Assembly (NCBI GenBank): GCA_945861535.1
Contig: CAMAUZ010000062.1
Span: 1 to 48,762, forward strand
DNA from: Akkermansia muciniphila
Lineage (GTDB): Bacteria; Verrucomicrobiota; Verrucomicrobiia; Limisphaerales; BJHT01
Direction: 5' to 3'
Length of the DNA: 48,762 bases
The notes under the pieces are model-generated. The model worked only from the letters and a program-made list of their open reading frames with translations. It ran no database searches and was not told where the DNA came from. Shown piece after piece: positions 40,726 to 48,515 of this stretch. The first letter of the stretch is position 1. Each line of letters opens with the position of its first letter. The position numbers and the translations under genes are program-made.

Positions 40726-41116
40726 GGAGCGCAGAGAAGGCCGGCGGGCGCAGCGCGGACGCGGCGGCGGCGGCAGTGGCAACGGAGGCTTTGAGATCAA
40801 GCTGGCGGTCGAGCTGGGTCTGGAGCGAGCTGGCCAGTCCGAACGCGCCGGTCTGACCGAGCGTGCTGGCGAGGTGGAAATTGACCATGTCCTGGTAGTT
40901 CTCCTTGCCGCTGTTGCCCGGCGTGTCCCTGGACTTGAGCAGCGGCTGCCGGGCCTGTTCGAGAATCTTACGCAGGAACATGGTCTCGAATTCGCGGCAG
41001 GCGGTGCCGAGTTTTTCCGGCGTGCTCAGGCCGGCGGGCCGGTCGAAGCCATCGCCCGGCAGGCCCATGAGACTGGGCGGGGCAAGCGTGGCGATGGGGA
41101 GGGAGTGGAGGTTCAT
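40718..41116 (-). CDS. flgJ: FlgJ-type rod-binding protein (single domain)
   Basis: A 132-residue protein that contains only the rod-binding domain: ACREFETMFLRKILEQARQPLL is the conserved 'ac.qFEsmflrqmlk.mR' helix, followed by SGKENYQDMVNFHLASTLGQTGAFGLASSLQTQL. The C-terminal glucosaminidase domain of enterobacterial FlgJ is absent, as in many phyla, so rod passage through peptidoglycan must use another enzyme. The ATG at 41116 is chosen because the upstream frame translates a GC-rich hairpin repeat. It overlaps flgN by 8 bases and is separated from flgI by an unusual 183-base gap. Confidence 0.88.
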   Translation of the reverse strand: MNLHSLPIATLAPPSLMGLPGDGFDRPAGLSTPEKLGTACREFETMFLRKILEQARQPLLKSRDTPGNSGKENYQDMVNFHLASTLGQTGAFGLASSLQTQLDRQLDLKASVATAAAAASALRPPAFSALHD

Positions 41117-41147
41117 GGCGAATTCCGGTGAAGGATTTTTCCGGGGA

Positions 41148-41260
41148 GGCGGAGCGCGGCCTTCCGGCCGCTTCCGCGTGTGACAGTCCAGGGTGGTTCG
41201 AACGCACTGTTCCCGCAGCAACCTGAAGCGGCGTAAACGCCGCGCTTCGACTGCGCACGG
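41148..41260. repeat. GC-rich hairpin repeats in the flgI-flgJ gap
   Basis: gcgcggccttccggccgc and gaagcggcgtaaacgccgcgcttc (41225-41248). A matching pair of hairpins (gcggcattcatgccgc and agcggcgtaaacgccgct) lies with similar spacing at about 12784-12868, so this is an interspersed element placed inside an otherwise compact operon. Confidence 0.7.
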
Positions 41261-41299
41261 CGGTTTGGTTGCATGGTGGCGTGGGAAAGCGGGTTCATA

Positions 41300-42412
41300 T
41301 CAACGCAGCAACAGTTCCGCGTGGAGCGCGCCGGCCTGCTTCATCGCGAGGAAAATGGACATCATGTCGCGGGGCGTGACGCCGAGGGAATTCATGGCGG
41401 CGGCGACCTTCTCGACGGTCGGCAGTTCGGGCAGGGCCACGAGCGAGGACTTTTGCTCGTTCACCTTGGTGTCGGTGCGCGGCGTGATGGCGGTGGTGCC
41501 CGAACTCAATGGCGCGGGCTGCGAGACATCGAGCGTCGAGGCGATGCTGATGGTGAGGTTGCCGTGCGAAACCGCGCAGCTCGAGATGCGCACGCGGGCC
41601 GTGGCCACGATGGTGCCGGTGCGCTCGTTGATGATGATGCGCGCCGGAATGTCGGGCTGCACCTCGATGGCCTCGATGAGCGCGATGAAGGTGACGAGAT
41701 CGTCATCGCGCCCCGCCGGGAGGGAAACGCGGACGGTGGTGGAATCAATCGACTTGGAGCTGCCGGGGAATTTTCCGTTGATCGCCTCGGCCATGCGCGC
41801 CGACGACGTGAAGTCCGGCTCGCGCAGCAGCAGTTCGAGGCGGCGCTCCTGCACGAGCTGCGTGGGGATTTCCTGCTCGACCAGCGCGCCGCCGACGATC
41901 TGGCCGACGGTCGGATGATTCTTCTGCACGGAGGCGCCGCCGCCGCCCTCGGCCCCGCCCGAGATGCCGCCGACGGTGATCGGTCCCTGCGCCACGGCGT
42001 ACACCTTGCCGTCCGCGCCCATGAGCGGGCTTTGCAGCAGGACGCCGCCTTGCAGCGATTTGGCATCGCCGAACGAGGAGACGACGACATCGATTTTCGC
42101 GCCGGATTTTTTGAACGCGGGGATTTGCGCGGTGATCATCACGGCGGCGACGTTCTTGGCGGTGAGCGCGACCGGGGGGACGTTGACGCCGTAGCGTTGC
42201 AGGAGGTTGGCCAGCGACTGAAGCGTGTAGGCAGGGTTCTTGTCACCGTCACCCGCCAGGCCGACGACCAGGCCGTAGCCGACCAACTGGTTCTCGCGGG
42301 CACCGGCGACCATCGCGATGTCCTTCACGCGCGAGCCGGCGACGCCGGGCAGGGTGCCGGCGAGCAGCAGTGCGAAAACCCAGGCCGGCGTGGAGAAAAA
42401 GCGCGCGTGCAT
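41300..42412 (-). CDS. flgI: Flagellar P-ring protein FlgI
   Basis: A 370-residue periplasmic protein forming the P ring around the rod in the peptidoglycan layer. The signal peptide is PAWVFALLLAGTLPGVAGS, and the mature N-terminus SRVKDIAMVAGARENQLVGYGLVVGLAGDGDK is highly typical. Further family blocks are VPPVALTAKNVAAVMITAQIP, DVVVSSFGDAKSLQGGVLL and the C-terminal ALNSLGVTPRDMMSIFLAMKQAGALHAELLL-like end (here AAMNSLGVTPRDMM). Length is normal. It follows flgH by three bases. Confidence 0.97.
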   Translation of the reverse strand: MHARFFSTPAWVFALLLAGTLPGVAGSRVKDIAMVAGARENQLVGYGLVVGLAGDGDKNPAYTLQSLANLLQRYGVNVPPVALTAKNVAAVMITAQIPAFKKSGAKIDVVVSSFGDAKSLQGGVLLQSPLMGADGKVYAVAQGPITVGGISGGAEGGGGASVQKNHPTVGQIVGGALVEQEIPTQLVQERRLELLLREPDFTSSARMAEAINGKFPGSSKSIDSTTVRVSLPAGRDDDLVTFIALIEAIEVQPDIPARIIINERTGTIVATARVRISSCAVSHGNLTISIASTLDVSQPAPLSSGTTAITPRTDTKVNEQKSSLVALPELPTVEKVAAAMNSLGVTPRDMMSIFLAMKQAGALHAELLLR

Positions 42413-42415
42413 GAT

Positions 42416-43075
42416 TCAAAAGGGGCTGACTTTGTCCCACACGCGGGTGAACCAGCCGCGCTTCTGCGAATCGCTGACGCCGCCTTTGGAGACGAACTTG
42501 ATGGTCGCGTCGGCGATGTTGTAGCTGAGGACGGTGTTCGCCGTGGTGACATCCTCGGCGCGCACGGTGCCGCGCAGAATGGCTTCCTGGGTCTCGCCGC
42601 TGAAGGACGTCTCGCGCCGGCCTTCGATGACGAGATTGTGGTTGGGCAGCACCTCGATGACCCGCACGGCGACGCGCGTGTTGATGCTCTCCGAGTTGTT
42701 GATCGAGCCGCCGCCGTCGAAGTCCTTCGCACCCGAGAGTTTCAAGGCCGGATACTTCCCGCCCTTGGTCAGCAGGCCGCTGGCGGAGGGACCATAGAGA
42801 AAGCTGGAGATGTTGTAGTCGGCGCTGCTCTTGCGCGCGGTCTTGGTGTTGTTCTGCTTCGTCGCCGTGTTGTTCTCCTGCACGATGATCGTGATGATGT
42901 CGCCGACGCTGCGGCCGCGCCGGTCGGCGAACATCGAGTGCGGCTGGTCGGTCTTCCACAGCGATTGCGCGTGGACGTCGAGCGGGGCGGCGAGGCCGGT
43001 GAGGGCGACGGTGACGGCGACGCCGAGGACGCGCGCGAGCCCGGATTTACAGGGTGACGAGGATGGTTTGTTCAT
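42416..43075 (-). CDS. flgH: Flagellar L-ring protein FlgH, apparently without lipobox
   Basis: A 219-residue outer-membrane ring protein. The mature start AQSLWKTDQPHSMFADRRGRSVGDIITIIVQE and later VRVIEVLPNHNLVIEGRRE, EAILRGTVRAEDVTTANTVLS and the end GWFTRVWDKVSPF are typical FlgH. The signal peptide (LGVAVTVALTGLAAPLDVHA) ends in a signal-peptidase I type site, and no Cys follows it; standard FlgH is a lipoprotein with a lipobox Cys. The only Cys (C9) is before the hydrophobic core. The ATG at 43075 overlaps the end of flgA by 29 bases; the open frame further upstream is flgA shadow. Confidence 0.94.
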   Translation of the reverse strand: MNKPSSSPCKSGLARVLGVAVTVALTGLAAPLDVHAQSLWKTDQPHSMFADRRGRSVGDIITIIVQENNTATKQNNTKTARKSSADYNISSFLYGPSASGLLTKGGKYPALKLSGAKDFDGGGSINNSESINTRVAVRVIEVLPNHNLVIEGRRETSFSGETQEAILRGTVRAEDVTTANTVLSYNIADATIKFVSKGGVSDSQKRGWFTRVWDKVSPF

Positions 43076-44057
43076 TGCGGACCTTGCCGTGAAACTCACG
43101 TTTGGTTTGGAGATTGCGGATGCGGATGGTCTGCCCGGGGATGCCGTCCTCGAGCACTTCGACCTTGATCGACACGCTGAGCGCGCCGTCCTGGACGATG
43201 GCTTCGGCGACGCTGCCGCGCAGCACGACGGGGCGGACGCGCACCGAACGCACGCCGAGCGGCTGGCCCGCGGCCACGAACTCGGCGAGTTCCAGCGTGT
43301 CGTCCTCGGTGGTGATCGCGCCGAGCGGCTCGCGCAGGGCGAGGACATCGCGGCGCTCCGGCACGAGGTCGGCGTCGCGCAGCTTGGTCCCGCGCTTGAG
43401 CTGCGAGCGGGCGATGAGGACGTCCCGCATGATTTTCGCCTGCAAAAACAACTGCCAGCTCGCGACGGCTTCCTGCGTCGTGCGGAGTTCAAACCGGACG
43501 ATGAAACTGGCGCTCACGCCGCTGGTGGGCAGGTCGAGGATGCGCAGGGTGAAGGGATCGTCGGGGATGTTGACGGGCGTCCAGGGGCGGACGAAGCGGA
43601 GTTCCAGCTCGCCGCGGTCCTTCACGAATTCGCGCTGGAGCGTGTCGGTGAGGTGCTGCTTGAGTTCGGTTTCGTCGAGCGCGCGGAGGCGGCGGGTGAT
43701 GCGCACCTGCGGCGCGCCGGACCAGGAGCTGGTGGCGAGTTCGGGCGCGTTGCGGGCGAGCCACTCGGTCACCTGGGCGCGGGAGTAGGTCACGGTTTGC
43801 GCCAGCGCCGGCGCGGCGGCGAGGCGGATTTGCGGGATGAGGACCGGCGGATTGGCGGCGGGATTTCCCGCGACCAGGTGGTGCAGAAAAATGCCCGTGC
43901 CATCGACCTGGGCGACGGGCAGCAGTTCGAGCGTGGCGACGGCGACCGCGCCGGGAGTGCTTGGAGCGCGCTCCGCGGCGAGGGCGCCGGCCGCCAGCCA
44001 CAAGCAGCAAAAGCCAACGGCGCCGAGCAGTAACGCCCGACGCCAGGGAGACACCAC
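43047..44057 (-). CDS. flgA: Flagellar basal-body P-ring formation chaperone FlgA
   Basis: A 336-residue exported protein. The signal peptide is PWRRALLLGAVGFCCLWLAAGALA. The C-terminal half carries the SAF/FlgA chaperone domain: IMRDVLIARSQLKRGTKLRDADLVPERRDV, GQPLGVRSVRVRPVVLRGS and the end VLEDGIPGQTIRIRNLQTKREFHGKVRNEQTILV. The N-terminal half is longer than in enterobacterial FlgA and contains an additional beta-rich region. The frame is open to an ATG at 44255 overlapping the flgG stop, but those codons translate a perfect hairpin repeat and a Ser/Arg-rich stretch, so I prefer the GTG at 44057 (or 44054). FlgA helps P-ring assembly in the periplasm. Confidence 0.85.
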   Translation of the reverse strand: MVSPWRRALLLGAVGFCCLWLAAGALAAERAPSTPGAVAVATLELLPVAQVDGTGIFLHHLVAGNPAANPPVLIPQIRLAAAPALAQTVTYSRAQVTEWLARNAPELATSSWSGAPQVRITRRLRALDETELKQHLTDTLQREFVKDRGELELRFVRPWTPVNIPDDPFTLRILDLPTSGVSASFIVRFELRTTQEAVASWQLFLQAKIMRDVLIARSQLKRGTKLRDADLVPERRDVLALREPLGAITTEDDTLELAEFVAAGQPLGVRSVRVRPVVLRGSVAEAIVQDGALSVSIKVEVLEDGIPGQTIRIRNLQTKREFHGKVRNEQTILVTL

Positions 44058-44165
44058 CTGGAAACCCCCGAGCCGGCAGGCTGGGACGTGCGGGCTCCGC
44101 AGGTGGCAAAGGGAGGGTGAATTTTCCGAACCGAGGGGAATTCCGTTGCCGTCGTGAAACGCGGC

Positions 44166-44232
44166 GGAGCGCCGAGCATTGCTCGGCCTTGAGCGGTTTG
44201 CGTCCCTCGTGCCGAGCAATGCTCGGCGCTCC
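44166..44232. repeat. Perfect 22-base inverted repeat between flgG and flgA
   Basis: Arms ggagcgccgagcattgctcg(gc) at 44166-44187 and its exact complement at 44211-44232; each arm is also internally palindromic (cgagcattgctcg). It lies within the stretch that would encode the long N-terminus of flgA, which argues for the later start. Confidence 0.88.
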
Positions 44233-44254
44233 AGTTTATCGCAAGGCGTTTTCA

Positions 44255-45037
44255 TCAGCGGCGGAGGTTGTTGCCCTGTTGCATCATTTCATCCGCGGCC
44301 TGGACGGCCTTGGAGTTAATTTCATACGCGCGCTGGGCGACCATCATGTTCACCATTTCCTCCACGACCTTCACGTTGGAGAGTTCGAGATAGCCCTGCT
44401 GCACTTCGCCGAAACCATTCTCGCCGGGGTTGCCGTTTTCCGGCGTGCCCGACGCGGTGGTCTCGCGATAGAGATTGCGCCCGACGCTCTCGAGGCCGGA
44501 GGGATTGGCGAAGCGCACGGTCTGGATGCGGAAGTTGGTGTTGCCGTTGGCGCCCTTGAGCGTCACCTCGCCATTGGGCGCGATGGAGATTCCGGACGTG
44601 CCGGCCGGGATCGGCTGGAAGCCACCCTGCAGCACGAGGCCCTCACTGGTCGTCACGCGACCGTCGGACGCGGTTTTGAACGCGCCGTCGCGCGTGTAGG
44701 CGCGGGTGCCGTTGGGTAGCTGCACCTCGAAAAACCCGTCGCCCTGCAGCGCCAGATCGAGCCGCTCACCGGTCTGGGTGAGTTCGCCGGTGGTGAAGAT
44801 TTTGGAAGTGGAGATCGCCCGCGAGCCGTGACCGACCTGAAGCCCGGTGGGCACCTGCGTGCCGCCGCCCTGCTCGGACCCGGCGGCGCGGGCCGTCTGG
44901 TAGAGCAAATCTTGGAACTCGATCTTGCTCTTCTTGAAGCCGGTCGTGTTGACGTTGGCGAGGTTGTTCGAGATGACGTCGAGGTTGAGCTGTTGCGAAG
45001 TCATCCCGGCGGCGGCGGAGTAGAGGGCGCGGATCAT
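44255..45037 (-). CDS. flgG: Flagellar distal rod protein FlgG
   Basis: A 260-residue distal-rod subunit of normal length. The N-terminus MIRALYSAAAGMTSQQLNLD with VISNNLANVNTTGFKKSKIEFQDLLYQ and the C-terminus QGYLELSNVKVVEEMVNMMVAQRAYEINSKAVQAADEMMQ are the conserved rod-family helices. The middle holds LALQGDGFFEVQLPNGTRAYTRDGAF and LVLQGGFQPIP. It is exported by the flagellar type III system. It lies 43 bases downstream of flgF. Confidence 0.97.
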   Translation of the reverse strand: MIRALYSAAAGMTSQQLNLDVISNNLANVNTTGFKKSKIEFQDLLYQTARAAGSEQGGGTQVPTGLQVGHGSRAISTSKIFTTGELTQTGERLDLALQGDGFFEVQLPNGTRAYTRDGAFKTASDGRVTTSEGLVLQGGFQPIPAGTSGISIAPNGEVTLKGANGNTNFRIQTVRFANPSGLESVGRNLYRETTASGTPENGNPGENGFGEVQQGYLELSNVKVVEEMVNMMVAQRAYEINSKAVQAADEMMQQGNNLRR

Positions 45038-45080
45038 GGTAAAAAATCAGGGGTGAAAAATCAGCGGGGGCGGAATCCGT

Positions 45081-45833
45081 TCAGGTGGTGCTGCCGAGTT
45101 CGTTGATGGCCTTGTTCAGGCGGTCGTCGTGCAACTGGATCATGCGCTGGTTGGTCTCGAACGTGCGCATGGCCGACATCATGTGCGCCATCTCGGCGAG
45201 GGGCGTGGTGTTGGAAGCTTCCACATAGCCCTGCCGCACGACGGCGTTGGTCTCGTCATTTTTTTGAATCTCCGGATGCGTCGCGAGGTACATGCCGCCG
45301 CCGGCCTGCGTAAGCTTTTGCGGATCGTCGAAGCTGACCACCTTCAGGCTGCCTTTCACCTCGATCCCCTGGCTGATCTCGCCTTTGGCGGAAATGCTGA
45401 TCGTCGTCGGGTTGCGCGGATCGAGCTGGATCGGGCCGTTGCTGCCCAGCACCGGAAAGCCCTGCTTGGTCACAAGCTGCCCATCGACCGAGACCTTGAA
45501 TTCACCATCCCGCGTGTAGCCCGTGTTCCCGTCGGGAAGTTGCACCGTGAAAAAACCGCCGCCTTCGAGGGCGACATCCGTCTTCGCGCCAGAGTAGCGC
45601 AGTTCGCCGGGCGAAAAGTTCGTGCTCGCGCTGGCCCGCGGAATGGCAAACGGCTGGGGTCGCGACCCGGCCTGCGCGCCCGGCTGCATCAGGCCGGCCT
45701 GGATGGCGGCAAAGCTGAGGTCCTGGCGTTTGAATCCCGGGATGGAACTGCCGGCCATGTTTTCCCCGATGACTTCCTGCCAACGGTCAGAAGCCGTGAG
45801 TCCGGCGGCGGCGTGGTACAAGCTGACATTCAT
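45081..45833 (-). CDS. flgF: Flagellar proximal rod protein FlgF
   Basis: A 250-residue rod-family protein: N-terminus MNVSLYHAAAGLTASDRWQE with VIGENMAGSSIPGFKRQDLSF (a variant of the usual 'iaNNlANvnTtGFK'), GGGFFTVQLPDGNTGYTRDGEF in the centre, and the C-terminus RQGYVEASNTTPLAEMAHMMSAMRTFETNQRMIQLHDDRLNKAINELG. It is the first gene of the nine-gene flagellar operon in this window. FlgF rather than FlgG is chosen because of the divergent N-terminal signature, its shorter length and its position before flgG. Confidence 0.88.
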   Translation of the reverse strand: MNVSLYHAAAGLTASDRWQEVIGENMAGSSIPGFKRQDLSFAAIQAGLMQPGAQAGSRPQPFAIPRASASTNFSPGELRYSGAKTDVALEGGGFFTVQLPDGNTGYTRDGEFKVSVDGQLVTKQGFPVLGSNGPIQLDPRNPTTISISAKGEISQGIEVKGSLKVVSFDDPQKLTQAGGGMYLATHPEIQKNDETNAVVRQGYVEASNTTPLAEMAHMMSAMRTFETNQRMIQLHDDRLNKAINELGSTT

Positions 45834-46211
45834 AACGCGTCAGCGAAGCACCGGTTATGCCAGCACCGGCGGGCGGGCTTTTCACTGGGGTTTTGCGGAA
45901 TCGCCCGGGCGGCAGCGGCACAAGCTGCCGCTGCGGTGGGGGAGTTTTTGCCGCCGGGAGGGGTGCCGGGTGCCGGGTGCCGGGTGACGGGTGACGGAGT
46001 GACGGAGTGACGGGTGACGGGGTGACGAGCGCTGCGGGCGGGAGCGGGCGGGAGCGGGCGGCGATTTGGGGGCGAAGTGGAGTGAAAACGGGGCGGCGGG
46101 GCGGCGGGTGGCGCAGGTCCGCCGCGCCCGGCGCGCGCGTGGGCTGCCTCCTCCTCGTCGCGGCGGCGGCTGCGTTTTCAGATTGCCGCCGAAGACCGCA
46201 CGCCCGCCGGC
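45834..46211. other. Upstream region of the flagellar operon
   Basis: The gap is 378 bases between the flgF start and the serine hydrolase stop (both minus strand), so it holds the operon promoter. A GG-N10-GC match for sigma-54 (45848-45862, minus) lies too close to the ATG to be convincing. A heptad-type tract is at 45962-46027 and GC-rich low-complexity DNA follows. Confidence 0.5.
45962..46027. repeat. Heptanucleotide/octanucleotide tract, ggtgacg class
   Basis: Units: ggtgccg three times, ggtgacg twice, then gagtgacg twice, ggtgacg and gggtgacg; the period moves from 7 to 8 bases by single insertions. Confidence 0.85.
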
Positions 46212-47432
46212 TTAGTTTTTCAACGCGGCCACGGCGGCTTCCTGGAAGGCGCGGCGGATTTCGGCACCATCGGAGTTGGGGAGTTTGGCGCGCTGGATCA
46301 GGAGGACGAAAATCATTTCCTTGGTGGGATCGATCCAGCCCTGGGTCGCGTAGGCACCGCCGTGGCCGTAGGTGCCGGGGGCGAGCATCGCGGTGACGCC
46401 GACGGGCTGGCGCACAACCTGCCAGCCGAGACCGAGGCTCATGCCTTCGGTGAAGCCGGCTTTCAGATCGCCGGTGTGCGGGCTGGTCATGAGCTTCACG
46501 CTGGCGGCAGTGACGTAGCGGCGGCCGTCGAGCGTGCCGCCGTTGAGAACCATCTGGTAGAGGCGAGAGAGATCGGCGGCGGTGGAATAAAGCCCGCCCG
46601 CCGGGATCGCCGTGCGGGCGCGCGAGGTGAGCGGGCCTTTGAGGAAAAAGACGGGCGTCTCGGCGAGGCCCTGGCCGTCGGGCGTGGGCGCGTAGGCCTT
46701 GGCGACGCGGCGGGCCTGCTCTTCGGTGGGCCAGAACGTGGTGTCTTTCATGCCGAGCGGAACGAAGAGACGGCGGTCGAGGAAGTCGGAGAATTTTTCA
46801 CCGGAGACGACTTCGACGATGCGGCCGAGCGTGTTAATGCCGGGATTGCAGTACGACCATTTGCTGCCCGGCTCGAACTGGAGCGGTTGCAACGCGTAGC
46901 TGAGCGTAAGTTCAGCAAGCGTGAGATCGCGACCGGCCTCGGGGGCATTGCCGGTGAGGCCGGAGGTGTGGGTGAGGAGATCGCGCAACGTGATCTTGCG
47001 CGCGGGGCGCTGGAGGACGAGGCGGTCCTTGGATTTTTCCGCGGTGAGCCATTGGTCCTTGAACTCGGGGAGATATTTTTCCACGGGGTCTGCGACGGAA
47101 AGTTTGCCCTCGTCCTGAAGCATCAGGATCGCGGTGGCGGTGATGGGCTTGGTCATCGAGGCGATCCAGAAGAGGTGATCGGCGCGCATCGGCTCGCGCT
47201 TTTCCAGATCGGCGTAGCCCACGGCCGCGAGGCTGACGATCTCACCTTTGCGCGCGACGAGCGTGACCGCGCCGGACACGACGCGGTTGCTGACGAATGT
47301 TTGCATCGTCGCGGGGATGGCCGGGAGCTTGGCGGCGTCGATGCCGACGGCGGCGGGATCGGCGAGGGCCAGGCGCGCGGTGAACAGCAGCAGGGCGGAC
47401 GCGAGGGCACGGGGGTGGGCGATGGTTTTCAT
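46212..47432 (-). CDS. Exported serine hydrolase, beta-lactamase class C/esterase family
   Basis: A 406-residue protein with a signal peptide (ALASALLLFTARLALA). The penicillin-binding-type active site is complete: SMTK gives Ser 92 and Lys 95, YCN (194-196) supplies the second motif, and GHGGAYAT near residue 365 replaces KTG, as is usual in EstB-like esterases and many peptidase-like members of PF00144. Such enzymes hydrolyse esters, D-peptides or beta-lactams; the HGG form favours esterase or peptidase over true beta-lactamase. It is periplasmic. It is followed on the same strand by nothing for 378 bases, and a secreted hypothetical protein lies upstream. Confidence 0.88.
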   Translation of the reverse strand: MKTIAHPRALASALLLFTARLALADPAAVGIDAAKLPAIPATMQTFVSNRVVSGAVTLVARKGEIVSLAAVGYADLEKREPMRADHLFWIASMTKPITATAILMLQDEGKLSVADPVEKYLPEFKDQWLTAEKSKDRLVLQRPARKITLRDLLTHTSGLTGNAPEAGRDLTLAELTLSYALQPLQFEPGSKWSYCNPGINTLGRIVEVVSGEKFSDFLDRRLFVPLGMKDTTFWPTEEQARRVAKAYAPTPDGQGLAETPVFFLKGPLTSRARTAIPAGGLYSTAADLSRLYQMVLNGGTLDGRRYVTAASVKLMTSPHTGDLKAGFTEGMSLGLGWQVVRQPVGVTAMLAPGTYGHGGAYATQGWIDPTKEMIFVLLIQRAKLPNSDGAEIRRAFQEAAVAALKN

Positions 47433-47489
47433 GGTGGAATTGGGGCGAGGGAGCGTTGTGGGGCGAGGGTGTGTGAGCCGGGGAAAAAG

Positions 47490-48107
47490 TTATTCGGCGG
47501 GTTTGCCGAGCGTGAGTTCGGCTTGGTGCTGACCGAAGAAGATGAGCGTGAGGACGCCGGAATGTTCGCCGGATTTGCGGCCCTGGATTTGAATCGGCGC
47601 GTCGCCGGACACGGTGGATTTTTCGAGCGGTAGGGTGAGGACGGGTTCCTTGGTTTTGCCGAAGACGACGAGTTCGAGCTTGTCGGCGGCGTTGCGACGG
47701 ACGGCGAGCACGAAGAGTTGCGCCTCGGCGGTGGAGTCGCCGGAGGTGATTCTGACGGTGCGCTGGACCGCGTTGGGCACCGGGTTGCCGTCTTTCAACG
47801 GGGCGACGTTGCGCAACCAGAGATGCGCGAGCGGCACGGCGTCCTTGCCGGCCTTGGCGAGTTTATCGGCGGTGACGCGTTTGTCGGGGATGACGAGGGC
47901 GCCGGCTTCGCCCGCGCGGATGGCGGCGGGTTTGTCGAGATCGAGTTCGCAGACGAGCGGGAGATCGGCGAGGGCCTTGGCGGATTCGGCGAGGATTTGC
48001 GCGTATTTCCGGGCGTCGGCGAGCGGGACAATTTGCGGGCCGCCTTCCTGGGCGGGCGACAGCGAGGCGGTGAGGAGAAGAGCGAGGAGCGGGGCGAAGT
48101 TTTTCAT
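47490..48107 (-). CDS. Secreted hypothetical protein
   Basis: A 205-residue exported protein with a signal peptide (MKNFAPLLALLLTASLSPAQ). The mature part alternates strands and short helices: PQIVPLADARKYAQILAES, ELDLDKPAAIRAGEAGALVIPD, LFVLAVRRNAADKLELVVFG, GVLTLIFFGQHQAELTLGKP. No family or catalytic motif is recognised. It lies 57 bases upstream of the serine hydrolase on the same strand, so the two may be co-transcribed and act in the same envelope compartment. Confidence 0.7.
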   Translation of the reverse strand: MKNFAPLLALLLTASLSPAQEGGPQIVPLADARKYAQILAESAKALADLPLVCELDLDKPAAIRAGEAGALVIPDKRVTADKLAKAGKDAVPLAHLWLRNVAPLKDGNPVPNAVQRTVRITSGDSTAEAQLFVLAVRRNAADKLELVVFGKTKEPVLTLPLEKSTVSGDAPIQIQGRKSGEHSGVLTLIFFGQHQAELTLGKPAE

Positions 48108-48201
48108 AATGGGTGCGTGCGGACGATGATTTGGGCGGCGGATTTGTCGGCCAGCGAGCGGGGCGGAGCAACTTTATTCGGGGGCGGAAGGAGGTGGGGG
48201 G

Positions 48202-48250
48202 AAAGCTCAAAGCTTAAAGCTCAAAGCTTAAGGGAAGGTTCAAGGAAACT
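48202..48250. repeat. Heptanucleotide tract, aaagctc class
   Basis: aaagctc, aaagctt, aaagctc, aaagctt, aagggaa, ggttcaa, ggaaact in phase; the last units match those at 11828-11848 in order. Confidence 0.88.
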
Positions 48251-48340
48251 GCCGGTTCAAGAACCAAGTCAGCCTGAGCGATGGGGCGGGTGGGGTCGCG
48301 TAGGGCGACGGCCGGGCAGTACGGCACACGATGCACGGCG

Positions 48341-48396
48341 TGCTTCTTGGTTCTTGGCGTTTGGGGTTTCCCATGAACTTTGAACTTTGAGCTTTG
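48341..48396. repeat. Heptanucleotide tract, mixed words
   Basis: tgcttct, tggttct, tggcgtt, tggggtt, tcccatg, aactttg, aactttg, agctttg in phase: two word classes in one frame. Confidence 0.82.
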
Positions 48397-48515
48397 CGCT
48401 TCACCCTCTGAAGTCCGGGCTTTGCATTCCTCAAAATCCCACGCTCGCCCACGAAGTCGGCCGGCTCGGAAAATCTTGTCGCGTCGCGAGGGGCGGAGGG
48501 CTTTTATTGCCCGCC

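Larger units (their letters stand above)
48108..48515. other. Gap before the last gene
   Basis: The gap is 408 bases between divergent starts. It contains two heptad tracts (48202-48250 and 48341-48396). A promoter for each flanking gene is expected but not resolvable by eye. Confidence 0.5.

Noticed and set aside
41193-41215. ggttcgaa text resembling a tRNA T-loop
   Set aside because: No acceptor, D or anticodon stems can be built around it.
44058-44255. Start of flgA at the ATG overlapping the flgG stop
   Set aside because: The additional codons translate a perfect inverted repeat and would bury the signal peptide; a GTG at 44057 gives a normal signal peptide.
45848-45862. Sigma-54-type promoter upstream of flgF (tggcataaccggtgc on the minus strand, GG-N10-GC)
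   Set aside because: The implied transcription start would be about three bases before the ATG, leaving no room for a ribosome binding site, and the -12 box is poor.
46212-47432. True class C beta-lactamase
   Set aside because: The third motif is HGG instead of KTG and the context is not that of an ampC locus; the broader serine hydrolase family fits better.
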